A stretch of DNA of 64,000 bases from Microbacterium sp. Leaf159 (GTDB lineage: Bacteria > Actinomycetota > Actinomycetes > Actinomycetales > Microbacteriaceae). The notes under the pieces are model-generated. The model searched no databases, had not been told where the DNA came from, and saw only the letters and a list, made by a program, of their open reading frames with translations. This document shows positions 35,379 to 43,989 of this stretch, piece by piece. Made by a program: the position numbers and the translations under genes. Position 1 is the stretch's first letter, and each line of letters opens with the position of its first letter. The stretch is from positions 749,865-813,864 of the forward strand of contig NZ_LMOU01000002.1 in NCBI RefSeq assembly GCF_001423615.1, given 5' to 3'.

Positions 35379-35906
35379 ATGACGACACTGGTGATCCGTG
35401 ACGGAGTGATCGACGACGCCGATCAGATCGCCGGCGTGCACGTGCGCTCCTGGCAGGCGGCGTATCGCGGGCTCATCGATCAGGAGGCCCTCGACGGGCT
35501 CTCGATCTCCGACCGCGCCGAGGGCTGGCGCCGCATCTTCGTGAATCCGCTGCCCACCAGCCTCGGCATCCTGGTCGCCGAACGCGACGGCGAGATCGTC
35601 GGGTGGGCCTCCTTCGGCTCGGGACGCGAGGAGGAGGGAGCGGGCGACGGCGAGGTCTACGGGATCTACGCCGACCCCGCCGAGTGGTCGACAGGTGTCG
35701 GACGCGCGCTGCTCGACGCCGCCGAGCAGCGCATCCTGAGCGCAGGGCACATGCGCGCCTACCTGTGGGTGCTCGACGGCAACGAGCGCGCCGACGCGTT
35801 CTACGCGCGCCGCGACTGGGAGGCCGACGGCGCGAGCAAGGTCGAGGAGCGGCCGGGCCTGAGTCTGCGGGAGCACCGCAGGGTCAAGCGCCTCGCCGAC
35901 TCCTGA
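35379..35906 (+). CDS. GNAT family N-acetyltransferase
   Basis: The 175-residue protein opens with LVIRDGVIDDADQIAGVHVRSWQAAYRGLI. It has the acetyl-CoA loop region EVYGIYADPAEWSTGVGRALLDAAE (motif A, a V-G-x-A/G-L variant) and LWVLDGNERADAFYARRDW, the typical RimI-like motif B. It probably acetylates a small amine or protein N-terminus, but the substrate is unknown. It stands as a single gene, convergent with the aldehyde dehydrogenase 13 bp away. Confidence 0.88.
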   Translation: MTTLVIRDGVIDDADQIAGVHVRSWQAAYRGLIDQEALDGLSISDRAEGWRRIFVNPLPTSLGILVAERDGEIVGWASFGSGREEEGAGDGEVYGIYADPAEWSTGVGRALLDAAEQRILSAGHMRAYLWVLDGNERADAFYARRDWEADGASKVEERPGLSLREHRRVKRLADS

Positions 35907-35919
35907 CCCGGCAGCGCTC

Positions 35920-37362
35920 TCAGTCGAGAGCCGACATCACGTGCTTGATGCGCGTGTAGTCGTCGAAGCCGTACTGCGAGAGATCCTTGCCGTAGCCGGA
36001 GTGCTTGAACCCGCCGTGCGGCATGTCGGACACGAACGGGATGTGGGTGTTGATCCACACGCATCCGAAGTCGAGGTCGCGTGAGAAGCGCATCGCGCGG
36101 GCGTGATCCGTCGTCCACACCGACGAGGCGAGCGCGTAGGGCACATCGTTCGCCATCTCGAGCGCCTGCTCGTCGGTGTCGAACGACTGCACGGTCAGCA
36201 CCGGGCCGAAGATCTCGCCCTGCACGGCCTCGTCGTCCTGATGCAGACCCGACACGATGGTCGCCTCGAAGAAGTAGCCCGTGTCTCCCTGTCGCCGACC
36301 GCCGGTCTCGATCGTGGCGTGCGCGGGCAGACGGTCGACGAAGCCCTGCACCTGGGCGAGCTGGGCGGCGCTGCTGAGCGGCCCGTAGAGCACTCCCTCT
36401 TCGTGCGGGGCGCCCGTCCGGGCATCCGCCTTCGCCTTCTCGACCAACGCCGCGACGAACTCGTCGTGCACCGAGGAGTGCACCAGCACTCGCGTGGCTG
36501 CCGTGCAGTCCTGCCCCGCGTTGAAGAACGCCCCGGTGACGATGCCGGAGGCCGCCTTGTCGAGGTTCGCGTCGGGATAGATGATCGCCGGCGCCTTGCC
36601 GCCGAGCTCGAGGTGCACGCGCTTGACGTCATTCGCCGCCGACCGCGCGACCGCCATGCCCGCACGGACCGAACCGGTGATCGCGACCATCTGCGGGGTC
36701 GGATGCTCGACCAGAGCGACGCCCGTGTCGCGGTCGCCGAGCACGACGTTGAGCGTGCCGGCGGGTGTGTGCAGCGCGACGATCTCGGCGAGCAGCAGGG
36801 TGGTCAGCGGCGTCGATTCGGCGGGCTTCAGCACCACGGTGTTTCCCGCGGCGAGCGCGGGCGCGATCTTCCACACGGCCATGTTGAGCGGGTAGTTCCA
36901 CGGGGTGACCTGGCCGATGACTCCGATCGGCTCGCGGCGCACGAACGACGTGTGACCGGCGAGGTACTCCCCCGCGGCTCGGCCTTCAAGACTGCGCGCC
37001 GCACCGGCGAAGAACCGCAACTGGTCGATCGACTGCAGGATCTCGTCGGTGACGAGGCTCGCGCGCGGCTTGCCGGTGTCTTTCGACTCGAGGTCGGCGA
37101 ACTGCTCTGCACGCTCCTGCATCTCGTCGGCGATGCGGAACAGCGCCAGCTGCCGATCGGCGGGAGTCGTGTCACGCCAGATCGGGAAGGCAGCGGATGC
37201 GGCGGCGTAGGCCGCATCCACATCAGAGGTGTCGGAGACGGGGAGTTCCCCGTACGTCTCCTCCGTCACGGGGTCGATGAGCGGCATCCGCCCCGGCCCG
37301 CTCACGGGAACGTACTGCCCGCCGATGAAGTTCTGAAGGAGTTCTGTGGCCATGACGGCCAT
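35920..37362 (-). CDS. Aldehyde dehydrogenase, probable gamma-aminobutyraldehyde dehydrogenase
   Basis: The 480-residue NAD(P)-dependent dehydrogenase has VTPWNYPLNMAVWKIAPALAAGNTVVLKPAE, the catalytic Glu in VHLELGGKAPAIIY and the catalytic Cys in FFNAGQDCTAATRV. The whole sequence most resembles PatD/PuuC enzymes that oxidise 4-aminobutanal to GABA. It is divergent from an Lrp regulator and near an FAD amine oxidase, which fits polyamine degradation. Two starts are possible, GTG/ATG-proximal Met at 37362 or MATELL at 37353. Confidence 0.88.
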   Translation of the reverse strand: MAVMATELLQNFIGGQYVPVSGPGRMPLIDPVTEETYGELPVSDTSDVDAAYAAASAAFPIWRDTTPADRQLALFRIADEMQERAEQFADLESKDTGKPRASLVTDEILQSIDQLRFFAGAARSLEGRAAGEYLAGHTSFVRREPIGVIGQVTPWNYPLNMAVWKIAPALAAGNTVVLKPAESTPLTTLLLAEIVALHTPAGTLNVVLGDRDTGVALVEHPTPQMVAITGSVRAGMAVARSAANDVKRVHLELGGKAPAIIYPDANLDKAASGIVTGAFFNAGQDCTAATRVLVHSSVHDEFVAALVEKAKADARTGAPHEEGVLYGPLSSAAQLAQVQGFVDRLPAHATIETGGRRQGDTGYFFEATIVSGLHQDDEAVQGEIFGPVLTVQSFDTDEQALEMANDVPYALASSVWTTDHARAMRFSRDLDFGCVWINTHIPFVSDMPHGGFKHSGYGKDLSQYGFDDYTRIKHVMSALD

Positions 37363-37384
37363 GTTAGCGACCGGATCACGAATA

Positions 37385-37399
37385 CAGAAGAGTCTTCTG
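37385..37399. promoter_or_regulatory. Palindrome between the aldehyde dehydrogenase and lrp genes
   Basis: CAGAAGA-G-TCTTCTG is a perfect 7-bp-arm inverted repeat in the divergent intergenic region. The size and symmetry fit a binding site for the Lrp/AsnC protein encoded alongside. Confidence 0.6.
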
Positions 37400-37418
37400 A
37401 CTCAAACGATGGAATCAG

Positions 37419-37447
37419 TTGCTTCAAGCGCACGATCCTGTCAATAT
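37419..37447 (+). promoter_or_regulatory. lrp promoter, leaderless
   Basis: TTGCTT (37419-37424), a 17-bp spacer and CAATAT (37442-37447), ending 6 nt before ATG 37454. No ribosome-binding site lies between, so the transcript should start at or beside the start codon. Confidence 0.6.
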
Positions 37448-37453
37448 CGACAC

Positions 37454-37921
37454 ATGAGCGCCACGCCGAAGCAACCTGTGCTGGATGACATCTCGAAGCG
37501 GATCGTCGAACTCCTGCAGGAGGACGGCCGACGTCCCTACGCCGAGATCGGTCGCGAGGTCGGTCTCAGCGAAGCTGCGGCCCGCCAGCGCGTGCAGAGG
37601 ATGACCGAGGCCGGCATCATCCAGATCGTCGCCGTGACCGACCCGATGCAGCTCGGCTTCAACCGCATGTCGATGATCGGCATCCGCGTCACCGGCGACC
37701 CGCGGCTCATCGCCGAGGAGCTGACGAAGATCACCGAGCTCGCCTATGTCGTGGTCACGCTCGGCACCTTCGACATCCTCGTCGAGGCCGTGTGCGAGAG
37801 CGACACCCACCTGCTCGACCTGATCGCGACCCGCATCCGTACGATTCCGGGCATCACGCACACCGAGAGCCTGCTCTACGCCGGCCTCTACAAAGACCTC
37901 TACAACTGGGGCACGCGCTGA
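37454..37921 (+). CDS. Lrp/AsnC family transcriptional regulator
   Basis: The 155-residue protein has an N-terminal HTH (LDDISKRIVELLQEDGRRPYAEIGREVGLSEAAARQRVQRM) and a C-terminal RAM effector domain (VVTLGTFDILVEAVCESDTHLLDLIATRIRTIPGITHTESLLYAGLYKDLYNWG). It is divergent from the aldehyde dehydrogenase and 29 bp before the FAD oxidase, a classic local regulator of amine or amino-acid breakdown. The palindrome at 37385-37399 is the likely site. Confidence 0.93.
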   Translation: MSATPKQPVLDDISKRIVELLQEDGRRPYAEIGREVGLSEAAARQRVQRMTEAGIIQIVAVTDPMQLGFNRMSMIGIRVTGDPRLIAEELTKITELAYVVVTLGTFDILVEAVCESDTHLLDLIATRIRTIPGITHTESLLYAGLYKDLYNWGTR

Positions 37922-37950
37922 GGCGCGGGTCCGGAAACCAGGAGCACATC

Positions 37951-39357
37951 ATGGGAACAACGGTCTTCGAACGTCGCCGCCCCGCGGATGCCGTGATCGA
38001 CGCCTCGCTGCGCGACACGGCTCTCAGCGTGTTCTGGCTCGATGACGTCGAGCGCGTCTCGCATCCCGCACTCACCGAGAGCATCACCGCCGACCTCGCC
38101 ATCGTCGGCGGTGGATATGCCGGTCTCTGGACGGCCGTGCGCGCCAAGGAGCGCGACCCCGAGCGTCGGGTGGTGCTGCTCGAGGCGTCGCGCATCGCGT
38201 GGGCGGCGTCCGGCCGCAACGGAGGTTTCTGCGAGGCGAGCCTCACGCACGGACACGAGAACGGCCTGACGCGCTGGCCCGACGAGATCGATCGCCTCGA
38301 GGAGCTCGGCCTCGAGAACCTCGACGGCATCGAAGAGACCGTGAAGCGATACGCCATGGACGTCGACTTCGAGCGCACCGGACAGCTGGCCGTGGCCGTC
38401 GAACCGCACCAGGTCGAGTGGCTGCGCGAGGAGGAGGGCTTCCTCGACCGCGAGGCGGTGCAGTCCGAGGTGCACTCCGACACGTTCCTCGCCGGGGCCT
38501 GGGAGCGCGAAGGATGCGCACTGGTGCATCCCGCCAAGCTGGGCCTCGAGCTGGCGCGCGTCGCCGTGGAACTGGGCGTCGAGATCTACGAGCAGTCGCT
38601 CGTGCGCGAGATCGTCGGCGACGGATCGAGTGCGATCACGCTCGTCACCCGCGATGGCGGGCAGGTGCGAGCGGATGCCGTGGCTCTCGCCACCAACGTG
38701 TTCCCTTCACTGCTCAAGCGCAACCGCCTGATGACGGTGCCGGTGTACGACTACGTGCTGATGACCGAGCCGCTGACCGACGAGCAGCTCGCGTCGATCG
38801 GGTGGTCGAACCGGCAGGGTCTCGCCGACAGCGCGAACCAGTTCCACTACTACCGGCTCACGGCTGACAACCGCATCCTCTTCGGCGGCTACGACGCGGT
38901 CTACCACTTCGGCGGCAAGGTGCGCCCCGAGTACGAGGACCGCGCCGAGAGCCACCGCAAGCTGGCCTCGCACTTCTTCACGACGTTCCCGCAGCTCGAG
39001 GGCCTGCGGTTCACGCACCGCTGGGCCGGGGCGATCGACTCGTCGAGCCGCTTCTGCGCGTTCTTCGGCACCGCCCGCAAGGGACGCATCGCCTACGCGA
39101 CGGGGTTCACCGGGCTCGGCGTCGGCGCCGCCCGGTTCGCCGCCGACGTCATGCTCGACAAGCTGTCGGGCGAGCCGACCGAACGCACCGAGCTCGCGAT
39201 GGTGCGCGAGAAGCCCATCCCCTTCCCTCCTGAGCCGGTCGCCTCGATCGGCGTCAACCTCGTGCGCGCGGCGATGAACCGGGCCGATCACAACGAGGGC
39301 AAGCGCAACCTGTTCCTCAAGACGCTCGATGCCGTCGGCATGGGATTCGACTCGTGA
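37951..39357 (+). CDS. FAD-dependent amine oxidoreductase (PuuB/DAO type)
   Basis: This 468-residue protein has a Rossmann FAD motif (LAIVGGGYAGLWTAVRAKE, residues 49-67), then the ASGRNGGFCEASLTHG segment and a C-terminal YATGFTGLGVGAARFAADVMLDKLSG, as in gamma-glutamylputrescine oxidases and related D-amino-acid oxidase-fold enzymes. It should oxidise an amine to an aldehyde, which the neighbouring dehydrogenase can convert to an acid. AGGAGCACATC precedes ATG 37951. The cupin gene overlaps its stop. Confidence 0.85.
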   Translation: MGTTVFERRRPADAVIDASLRDTALSVFWLDDVERVSHPALTESITADLAIVGGGYAGLWTAVRAKERDPERRVVLLEASRIAWAASGRNGGFCEASLTHGHENGLTRWPDEIDRLEELGLENLDGIEETVKRYAMDVDFERTGQLAVAVEPHQVEWLREEEGFLDREAVQSEVHSDTFLAGAWEREGCALVHPAKLGLELARVAVELGVEIYEQSLVREIVGDGSSAITLVTRDGGQVRADAVALATNVFPSLLKRNRLMTVPVYDYVLMTEPLTDEQLASIGWSNRQGLADSANQFHYYRLTADNRILFGGYDAVYHFGGKVRPEYEDRAESHRKLASHFFTTFPQLEGLRFTHRWAGAIDSSSRFCAFFGTARKGRIAYATGFTGLGVGAARFAADVMLDKLSGEPTERTELAMVREKPIPFPPEPVASIGVNLVRAAMNRADHNEGKRNLFLKTLDAVGMGFDS

Positions 39358-39716
39358 GCGAGCTCGCACCGGGCGCACTCGCTCCAGGAACCGGAATGGA
39401 TGCGCTGGCGCTGCCGCTCGTGCACGAACCGCTGCCTGCGGATGAGGTGGTCATCGGTCGCCCGACGACGGCGATGCATGCGTTGGCGACGCTCGGCGAG
39501 GTCGAGGTCGGCGTCTGGGAGATGACGCCGGGCACGGCATCCGATGTCGAGGTCGACGAGGTCTTCGTCGTGCTCTCAGGTCACGCCCGCATCGAGTTCG
39601 TCGAACCGGCGCTGCCCGCGATCGAGGTCGACCACGGGTCGGTCGTGCGCCTGGCCGCGGGCCAGCGCACGGTGTGGACGGTCACCGAGACGCTGCGGAA
39701 GGTCTATATCGCCTGA
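39354..39716 (+). CDS. Cupin domain protein
   Basis: The GTG at 39354 overlaps the oxidase stop by 4 bp and gives 120 residues. VGVWEMTPGTASDVEVDEVFVVLSGHARIEF and DHGSVVRLAAGQRTVWTVTETLRKVYI match the cupin_3 family. Small cupins of this type accompany PuuB-like oxidases in many actinobacteria. The metal-binding His residues of classical cupins are mostly absent here, so a binding or regulatory role is as likely as catalysis. Confidence 0.85.
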   Translation: MSELAPGALAPGTGMDALALPLVHEPLPADEVVIGRPTTAMHALATLGEVEVGVWEMTPGTASDVEVDEVFVVLSGHARIEFVEPALPAIEVDHGSVVRLAAGQRTVWTVTETLRKVYIA

Positions 39717-39753
39717 CGCGCGGGGGTGTGACCACGCGATCCCTCAAAAGAAA

Positions 39754-39784
39754 ATCAGCCCGCGCCTTTCGGCTACGGGCTGAT
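39754..39784 (-). terminator. Intrinsic terminator of the CPBP protease gene
   Basis: ATCAGCCCG (39754-39762) pairs with CGGGCTGAT (39776-39784) around a 13-nt loop. On the minus strand the stem is followed by TTTTCTTTT, so it should stop transcription from the 39873-40697 gene. It may also serve the cupin operon from the other side. Confidence 0.8.
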
Positions 39785-39872
39785 CGTGATGCATCCACTA
39801 TTACTCAGGAACGCACGCCGCACCAGTATTCAACGACTCCGCCACGCCCTCTCGACGTACCTCCGCTCCGCC

Positions 39873-40697
39873 TCAGGCTCGCGCGGATGCTGCCGCCGTC
39901 GCTACGACACCCGGCTTCTCGTCCGCACCCTTGATCACCCAGTAGACGACCGCCACAGCCAGGATTCCGATCACCGGGGTCAGGTAGGCCGCCCAGGCTG
40001 TACCGAGCGGGGCGAAGCCGACCGCGAACACCGAGATGTCCCAGAGACCATGCAGCGCCATGGCCCAGATGAGGGAGCCAGTGACCCGCCGCACGATGTA
40101 GAAGCACGTACCCGACATTGCGGCGATCACGACCTGTCCGAGGGTCGACACGACGGGGGCTCCGAGTGCGGCGTTGATGATGTGCATCCCGCCGAAGAGC
40201 AGGGAGGTGAGCAGCCACACCCACACCTCGGAGAGGCGTGAGCGGAGGGCCGTCAGCAGTAGTCCTCGCGACATCAGCTCTTCACAGAAGCCGACGGCGA
40301 GCCCGAGGGCGAGCAGCGACAGCAGGAACGACGCGTCGAACTTCGACCAGTCGGTGTTGAACAGGTTCGCGACAGCGACGACGAGCATGATCGCGGGCAC
40401 GAAGATCGGCCATTTGTGGTGCGAGCGCGTGCGCTCGAACAGCGCCGGCTTCCACCACCCCAGAAGCCACGTGGTGATGGCGAGCAGCACGGCCCCGACC
40501 GCGAGATCGAGCACAGCCCCGCGCCAGGTGAACTCGGCCGAAGTGCCGATCTCGGTGTACGCCACTCCGCTCAGTTTCGACACGATGAAGATGACCGCGA
40601 CGTAGCCGACGTAGATCGCGAGGCCGATCCAGACCCGAGGGGTGACGCGCATGAGTTTGTGCCTTCCGTCGACGAGCGAGTTCAGATCATCCAACAT
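39873..40697 (-). CDS. CPBP family intramembrane glutamic endopeptidase
   Basis: The 274-residue membrane protein has about eight hydrophobic helices and the CPBP/Abi signature: GFCEELMSRGLLLTAL (EExxxR), LLFGGMHIINA with the second-motif His, and ALHGLWDISV. Members are Rce1-like proteases or bacteriocin-immunity-type proteins. It is monocistronic with its own terminator, and the neighbours give no function. Codon usage is close to that of the host genes. Confidence 0.88.
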   Translation of the reverse strand: MLDDLNSLVDGRHKLMRVTPRVWIGLAIYVGYVAVIFIVSKLSGVAYTEIGTSAEFTWRGAVLDLAVGAVLLAITTWLLGWWKPALFERTRSHHKWPIFVPAIMLVVAVANLFNTDWSKFDASFLLSLLALGLAVGFCEELMSRGLLLTALRSRLSEVWVWLLTSLLFGGMHIINAALGAPVVSTLGQVVIAAMSGTCFYIVRRVTGSLIWAMALHGLWDISVFAVGFAPLGTAWAAYLTPVIGILAVAVVYWVIKGADEKPGVVATAAASARA

Positions 40698-40762
40698 ATC
40701 GGTGGGCAGGGTGGTGATGATGACGCCGGAGCCGCCATCATCCTCGCGCTCGTCACGATCAG

Positions 40763-41428
40763 CTACGCGGGGTCCGCGTCGAGGACGATCCCGAGCCTGT
40801 TTGCGACATCACGAGACCGCCTCTCAGCGTCGATTGCTGTGCGCTCGAGGCGGGGCAGGTCCTCCGGGCCGTAGAACCAGGTCGACCGGTCGCCCGGGGA
40901 AACGTATCGCTCTTCGTCAGTGAGCTGCGCGTCGGCGCGGGCCTTTCGGAGGTCGGCCTCGGCACGGTCCCGCTCGTCGAAGACCCGCGAAGCGAGCGCG
41001 AGGTCGCGTGCAGGCAGATCCGCCGGGGCACCAGCCGCCACACGGGGATGGATCAGCACGGATGGCATGGGCTTCGGGACGGGAGCGGCCGGTATCCGGC
41101 GCGAGGCGATGATCGCGGTGACGATCGCGCCGAGGACGAACAGCAGCGCGACGGCGATGGCCGCGTCTCGAAATGGCAGTCGGAGCGACGCGACCACCGC
41201 GATGGCCACGGCCGCGAGCAGGAGACCGCCGGCGAGCGGGACGAGACACCCCATCGCATCCCTCCTGCCACGGGCGGCGCGCGCTCGCCGATGGCTCTCG
41301 ATGATCGCCGACGCGTCAGTTCCGCTGTCGGGCGGTACGAGGTGCAACTGATCCGGGCTCGTCCGGATCGCCGCAGCATCGACGGCCGGCAGGAGGAAGC
41401 AATCCGGGCGGTCGGAGGAGATCGGCAC
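40763..41428 (-). CDS. Hypothetical protein with two membrane helices
   Basis: This 221-residue protein starts MPISSDRPDCFLLPAVDAAA. It has a cytoplasmic N-terminal part, two adjacent hydrophobic segments (MGCLVPLAGGLLLAAVAIAVVASL and DAAIAVALLFVLGAIVTAIIA), then a soluble charged C-terminal region with FDERDRAEADLRKARADAQLTDEERY. No family is recognised. The C-terminal half is likely helical. It lies 66 bp after the CPBP gene start on the same strand. Confidence 0.6.
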   Translation of the reverse strand: MPISSDRPDCFLLPAVDAAAIRTSPDQLHLVPPDSGTDASAIIESHRRARAARGRRDAMGCLVPLAGGLLLAAVAIAVVASLRLPFRDAAIAVALLFVLGAIVTAIIASRRIPAAPVPKPMPSVLIHPRVAAGAPADLPARDLALASRVFDERDRAEADLRKARADAQLTDEERYVSPGDRSTWFYGPEDLPRLERTAIDAERRSRDVANRLGIVLDADPA

Positions 41429-41526
41429 GGAACCATCCTCTCGCGCGAAGACCCTGCGCGCTTCGCCAGCTGTTCTCCTGACGCTGGCCGCGGTGCAGCA
41501 CGCCTTGGGCGGCGGATGGTTAGGCG

Positions 41527-41556
41527 TTGGGCTGATGCGCCCTCACGTGCCAATAT
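41527..41556 (+). promoter_or_regulatory. Promoter of the 41563 gene, leaderless
   Basis: TTGGGC (41527-41532), an 18-bp spacer and CAATAT (41551-41556), ending 6 nt before GTG 41563. The -10 sequence and the 6-nt gap are identical to those of lrp. Confidence 0.5.
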
Positions 41557-41562
41557 GGGGCC

Positions 41563-41928
41563 GTGCGGATCCTCGGCAGTGTCTCTCTCGCTGCCGCAGC
41601 GACGCTCATCGGACTCTTCGGCACTCTCATGCTCGGCGCAGCCGGCCTCAGCGTGACGGGTCCGGGCCTCAGCTGGGCAGGTCCAGGGGTCACAGTCATC
41701 GAGTATTCCGACTCGGATGACACCGAGCGGGCGTTCGGTATCGGCATGGGCATCATCGCGCTTGTCTTCTGGCTCGTACTGACGCTGTCCGCCGTGCTAG
41801 TGGGGCTGCGCGGCGGCCACCAGACGCGCGGGCGGCGTGCCACGGTGTGGATCGTCGTGGGACTGAGCACGGCTCTCGTGCTGGGAGCGTTGATAGCGGT
41901 GCTGGCTACGCCGGCTCTTCTCAACTAG
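41563..41928 (+). CDS. Hypothetical membrane protein (121 aa)
   Basis: The protein has three hydrophobic segments: LAAAATLIGLFGTLMLGAAGL, GIGMGIIALVFWLVLTLSAVLV and VWIVVGLSTALVLGALIAVLATPALL. A short polar loop (EYSDSDDTERAF) lies between the first two. The GTG start is chosen because a -10 box ends 6 nt upstream. No family is recognised; it stands alone between two unrelated genes. Confidence 0.6.
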   Translation: MRILGSVSLAAAATLIGLFGTLMLGAAGLSVTGPGLSWAGPGVTVIEYSDSDDTERAFGIGMGIIALVFWLVLTLSAVLVGLRGGHQTRGRRATVWIVVGLSTALVLGALIAVLATPALLN

Positions 41929-42023
41929 CACCCGCCACTGGATACCCTTTGAGGTGGATCCCTCAGTGGGCAGCTACTGATGACATCTCCCGTATTGCGG
42001 GCCTTCAAGATGCGGCCGTCATG

Positions 42024-42611
42024 TCAGAGGGCGGGCTTCGCCCTCGCCCGGATATGTATGCGTTCACCGTGCCTGCCGAACATGCTGAGGATCTCGACCG
42101 GCCCGTTGCCGGCGGACCCGAACCAGTGGGGGTTCTTGGTATCGAACTCGGCTGCTTCACCGGGCCCCATCACGATGTCGTGCTCACCCAGCACCATGCG
42201 AAGTCGGCCATCGAGCACGTAGATCCATTCGTAGCCGTCGTGAGTGCGCAGAACGGGTTCGCGTTCGGTGGCTGGGATGGTGATCTTGAATGCCTGTGGT
42301 TCGCTGTGTGGCTGCGACAGTCGGGTGAGCGTGCGGCCCTCCGTGCGGGTGGCTCTTTGCGGGACCCGAGGGTCGTCGATCTTCGGGGACGTGACTATGT
42401 CATCCAGCGAGATCGCGAGTGCGGCGACGACGGGAAGCAGCAACTCGAGACTGGGCTTGCGCTGACCCGACTCGAGGCGCGAGAGCGTGCTCTTCGAGAT
42501 TCCCGTCGACTTCGCAAGATCCTCCAGCGTGATGTTCTTCTTCTGCCGCGCATGACGCAGACGCGGGGCGATCTGGCTGAGTTCCGTTTCGATCCGCTGA
42601 AATGTGCTCAC
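42024..42611 (-). CDS. XRE family regulator with C-terminal cupin sensor
   Basis: The 195-residue protein has an HTH_3 domain (LRHARQKKNITLEDLAKSTGISKSTLSRLESGQRKPSLELLLPVVAAL, residues 18-66) and a cupin domain (EWIYVLDGRLRMVLGEHDIVMGPGEAAEFDTKNPHWFG). This architecture usually controls a divergent or adjacent metabolic gene. Here the divergent neighbour is a thioredoxin-reductase-like flavoprotein, and an inverted repeat lies between them. The GTG start is at 42611. Confidence 0.92.
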   Translation of the reverse strand: MSTFQRIETELSQIAPRLRHARQKKNITLEDLAKSTGISKSTLSRLESGQRKPSLELLLPVVAALAISLDDIVTSPKIDDPRVPQRATRTEGRTLTRLSQPHSEPQAFKITIPATEREPVLRTHDGYEWIYVLDGRLRMVLGEHDIVMGPGEAAEFDTKNPHWFGSAGNGPVEILSMFGRHGERIHIRARAKPAL

Positions 42612-42628
42612 CTGGTCATGGAAGCACG

Positions 42629-42649
42629 CCGTTCCAGTTTCGGCAACGG
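42629..42649. promoter_or_regulatory. Inverted repeat between the XRE-cupin and flavoprotein genes
   Basis: CCGTT (42629-42633) and AACGG (42645-42649) are separated by 11 bp in the divergent intergenic region. It is a possible operator for the XRE regulator; short arms keep confidence low. Confidence 0.35.
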
Positions 42650-42688
42650 AATTCCCGAGATGACGGGCCCGCCTGTCACCTTGGTCAT

Positions 42689-43630
42689 ATGAGCGAGAAC
42701 CGACACCACGATGTCATCATCATCGGCGCGGGTGCGGCAGGCCTGAGCGCAGCACTGGTCCTGAGCCGAGCGCGAGCCGATGTTCTCCTGATCGATGCGG
42801 GCCAGCCTCGCAATGCGCCTGCCGAGCACATGCATGGCTTCATCAGCCGCGATGGTGTGCCGCCACGAGAATTCCTCTCAGCGAGCCGAACTGAGGTGTC
42901 GACCTATGGTGCCCGGATCGTCGCAGGATCAGTCGGGACGATCGAACGCTCGGGCGCTGCCGGCTTCCGCATCACCCTGAACGACGGCACGGTCGAGAGC
43001 TCACGTGCTGTCCTGGTGGCGACCGGTCTTGTCGACGAACTTCCCGAGATCCCGGGCATTGCCGAGCGCTGGGGGACGACGGTGCACCATTGTCCGTATT
43101 GCCACGGCTACGAAGTCCGCGGTCAGCGCATTGCCGTGATCGGAGGCCCGCAGCGAGAGATGTCGCTCAAGCAAGCCGGGCTCCTTCGCCGATACAGCGA
43201 CGACGTGACACTCATCACCAACGGCATCGATCTCACAGTCCATGAGCTGCAGCGCTTCGCCGCGTTCGGGGTCGCAGTAGTGCACGGCTCCGCATCAGCA
43301 GTGACAGGAACGCACAACGCTCTCGAAGCTGTCCTGCTCCACGACGGGAACGTCGTGGCATGCGACGCGGCGTTCGTCGCTCCGCGGCAGACGCCGCGAG
43401 ACTCACTCCTCACATCGCTCGGCTGCGAGACCCACCCCGACACAGGACTCGTCGTCGCAGACGGATTCGGCCAGACCAGCGTCCGCGGCGTCTGGGCAGC
43501 AGGCAACGTCGTCACTCCCACCGCTCAGGTCATCACCGCCGCAGGTAACGGCAGTGCGACCGGGATCGCCATCAACGGATGGCTTCTCCAGCAAGACCTC
43601 GACACCGCATCCGCAACCCGACCGCAGTAG
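42689..43630 (+). CDS. Thioredoxin-reductase-like NAD(P)/FAD-dependent oxidoreductase
   Basis: The 313-residue protein has VIIIGAGAAGLSAALVLSRA for FAD and a redox pair Cys135-Pro-Tyr-Cys138 (HHCPYCHGYE), then a second Rossmann segment RIAVIGGPQREMSLKQAGLL and VRGVWAAGNVVTP at the C-terminal FAD site. It belongs to the family that includes TrxB, HcpR-linked and actinobacterial gliotoxin-type reductases. The disulfide partner is not apparent nearby. It is divergent from the XRE-cupin regulator and co-directional with a small membrane protein 21 bp downstream. Confidence 0.88.
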   Translation: MSENRHHDVIIIGAGAAGLSAALVLSRARADVLLIDAGQPRNAPAEHMHGFISRDGVPPREFLSASRTEVSTYGARIVAGSVGTIERSGAAGFRITLNDGTVESSRAVLVATGLVDELPEIPGIAERWGTTVHHCPYCHGYEVRGQRIAVIGGPQREMSLKQAGLLRRYSDDVTLITNGIDLTVHELQRFAAFGVAVVHGSASAVTGTHNALEAVLLHDGNVVACDAAFVAPRQTPRDSLLTSLGCETHPDTGLVVADGFGQTSVRGVWAAGNVVTPTAQVITAAGNGSATGIAINGWLLQQDLDTASATRPQ

Positions 43631-43651
43631 CCCCACAGAAAGGGCATTCCG

Positions 43652-43903
43652 ATGTCTCAGCCAAAAACAGTCCCCGCCGCCGCACCACAGCCCCCGTCCG
43701 TGCACGTCAGAGCCGTGATCACTTGGATCGCGATCTTCCCACTCGTCACCCTCGGGTTCTTGGCGATCGCGCCCTTCGCGGAGGACTGGAACCCCATCCT
43801 GCGCGCCTTCCTCCTCACCATCGTGGTGGTCCCCGTCGCCGTCTACCTCGTCGTTCCTCAGCTGATGCGCGTATACGGAAAGATCCGGGCCACTCGCCGT
43901 TGA
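43652..43903 (+). CDS. Small membrane protein (83 aa), co-transcribed with the flavoprotein
   Basis: The protein starts after AGAAAGGGC. It has a Pro-rich N-terminus, then two hydrophobic helices (VITWIAIFPLVTLGFLAIAPFA and AFLLTIVVVPVAVYLVVPQLM) and a basic C-terminus. This layout is seen in small unnamed inner-membrane proteins encoded next to flavin oxidoreductases in actinobacteria. The function is unknown. Confidence 0.65.
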   Translation: MSQPKTVPAAAPQPPSVHVRAVITWIAIFPLVTLGFLAIAPFAEDWNPILRAFLLTIVVVPVAVYLVVPQLMRVYGKIRATRR

Positions 43904-43989
43904 GGGAATGCCCGCGTATTCACTGCAAACTGCCTACTGTCGGCGACCATGACATCGTTGACGCTGCTTGAATCTGTACTGCGGGTAGA

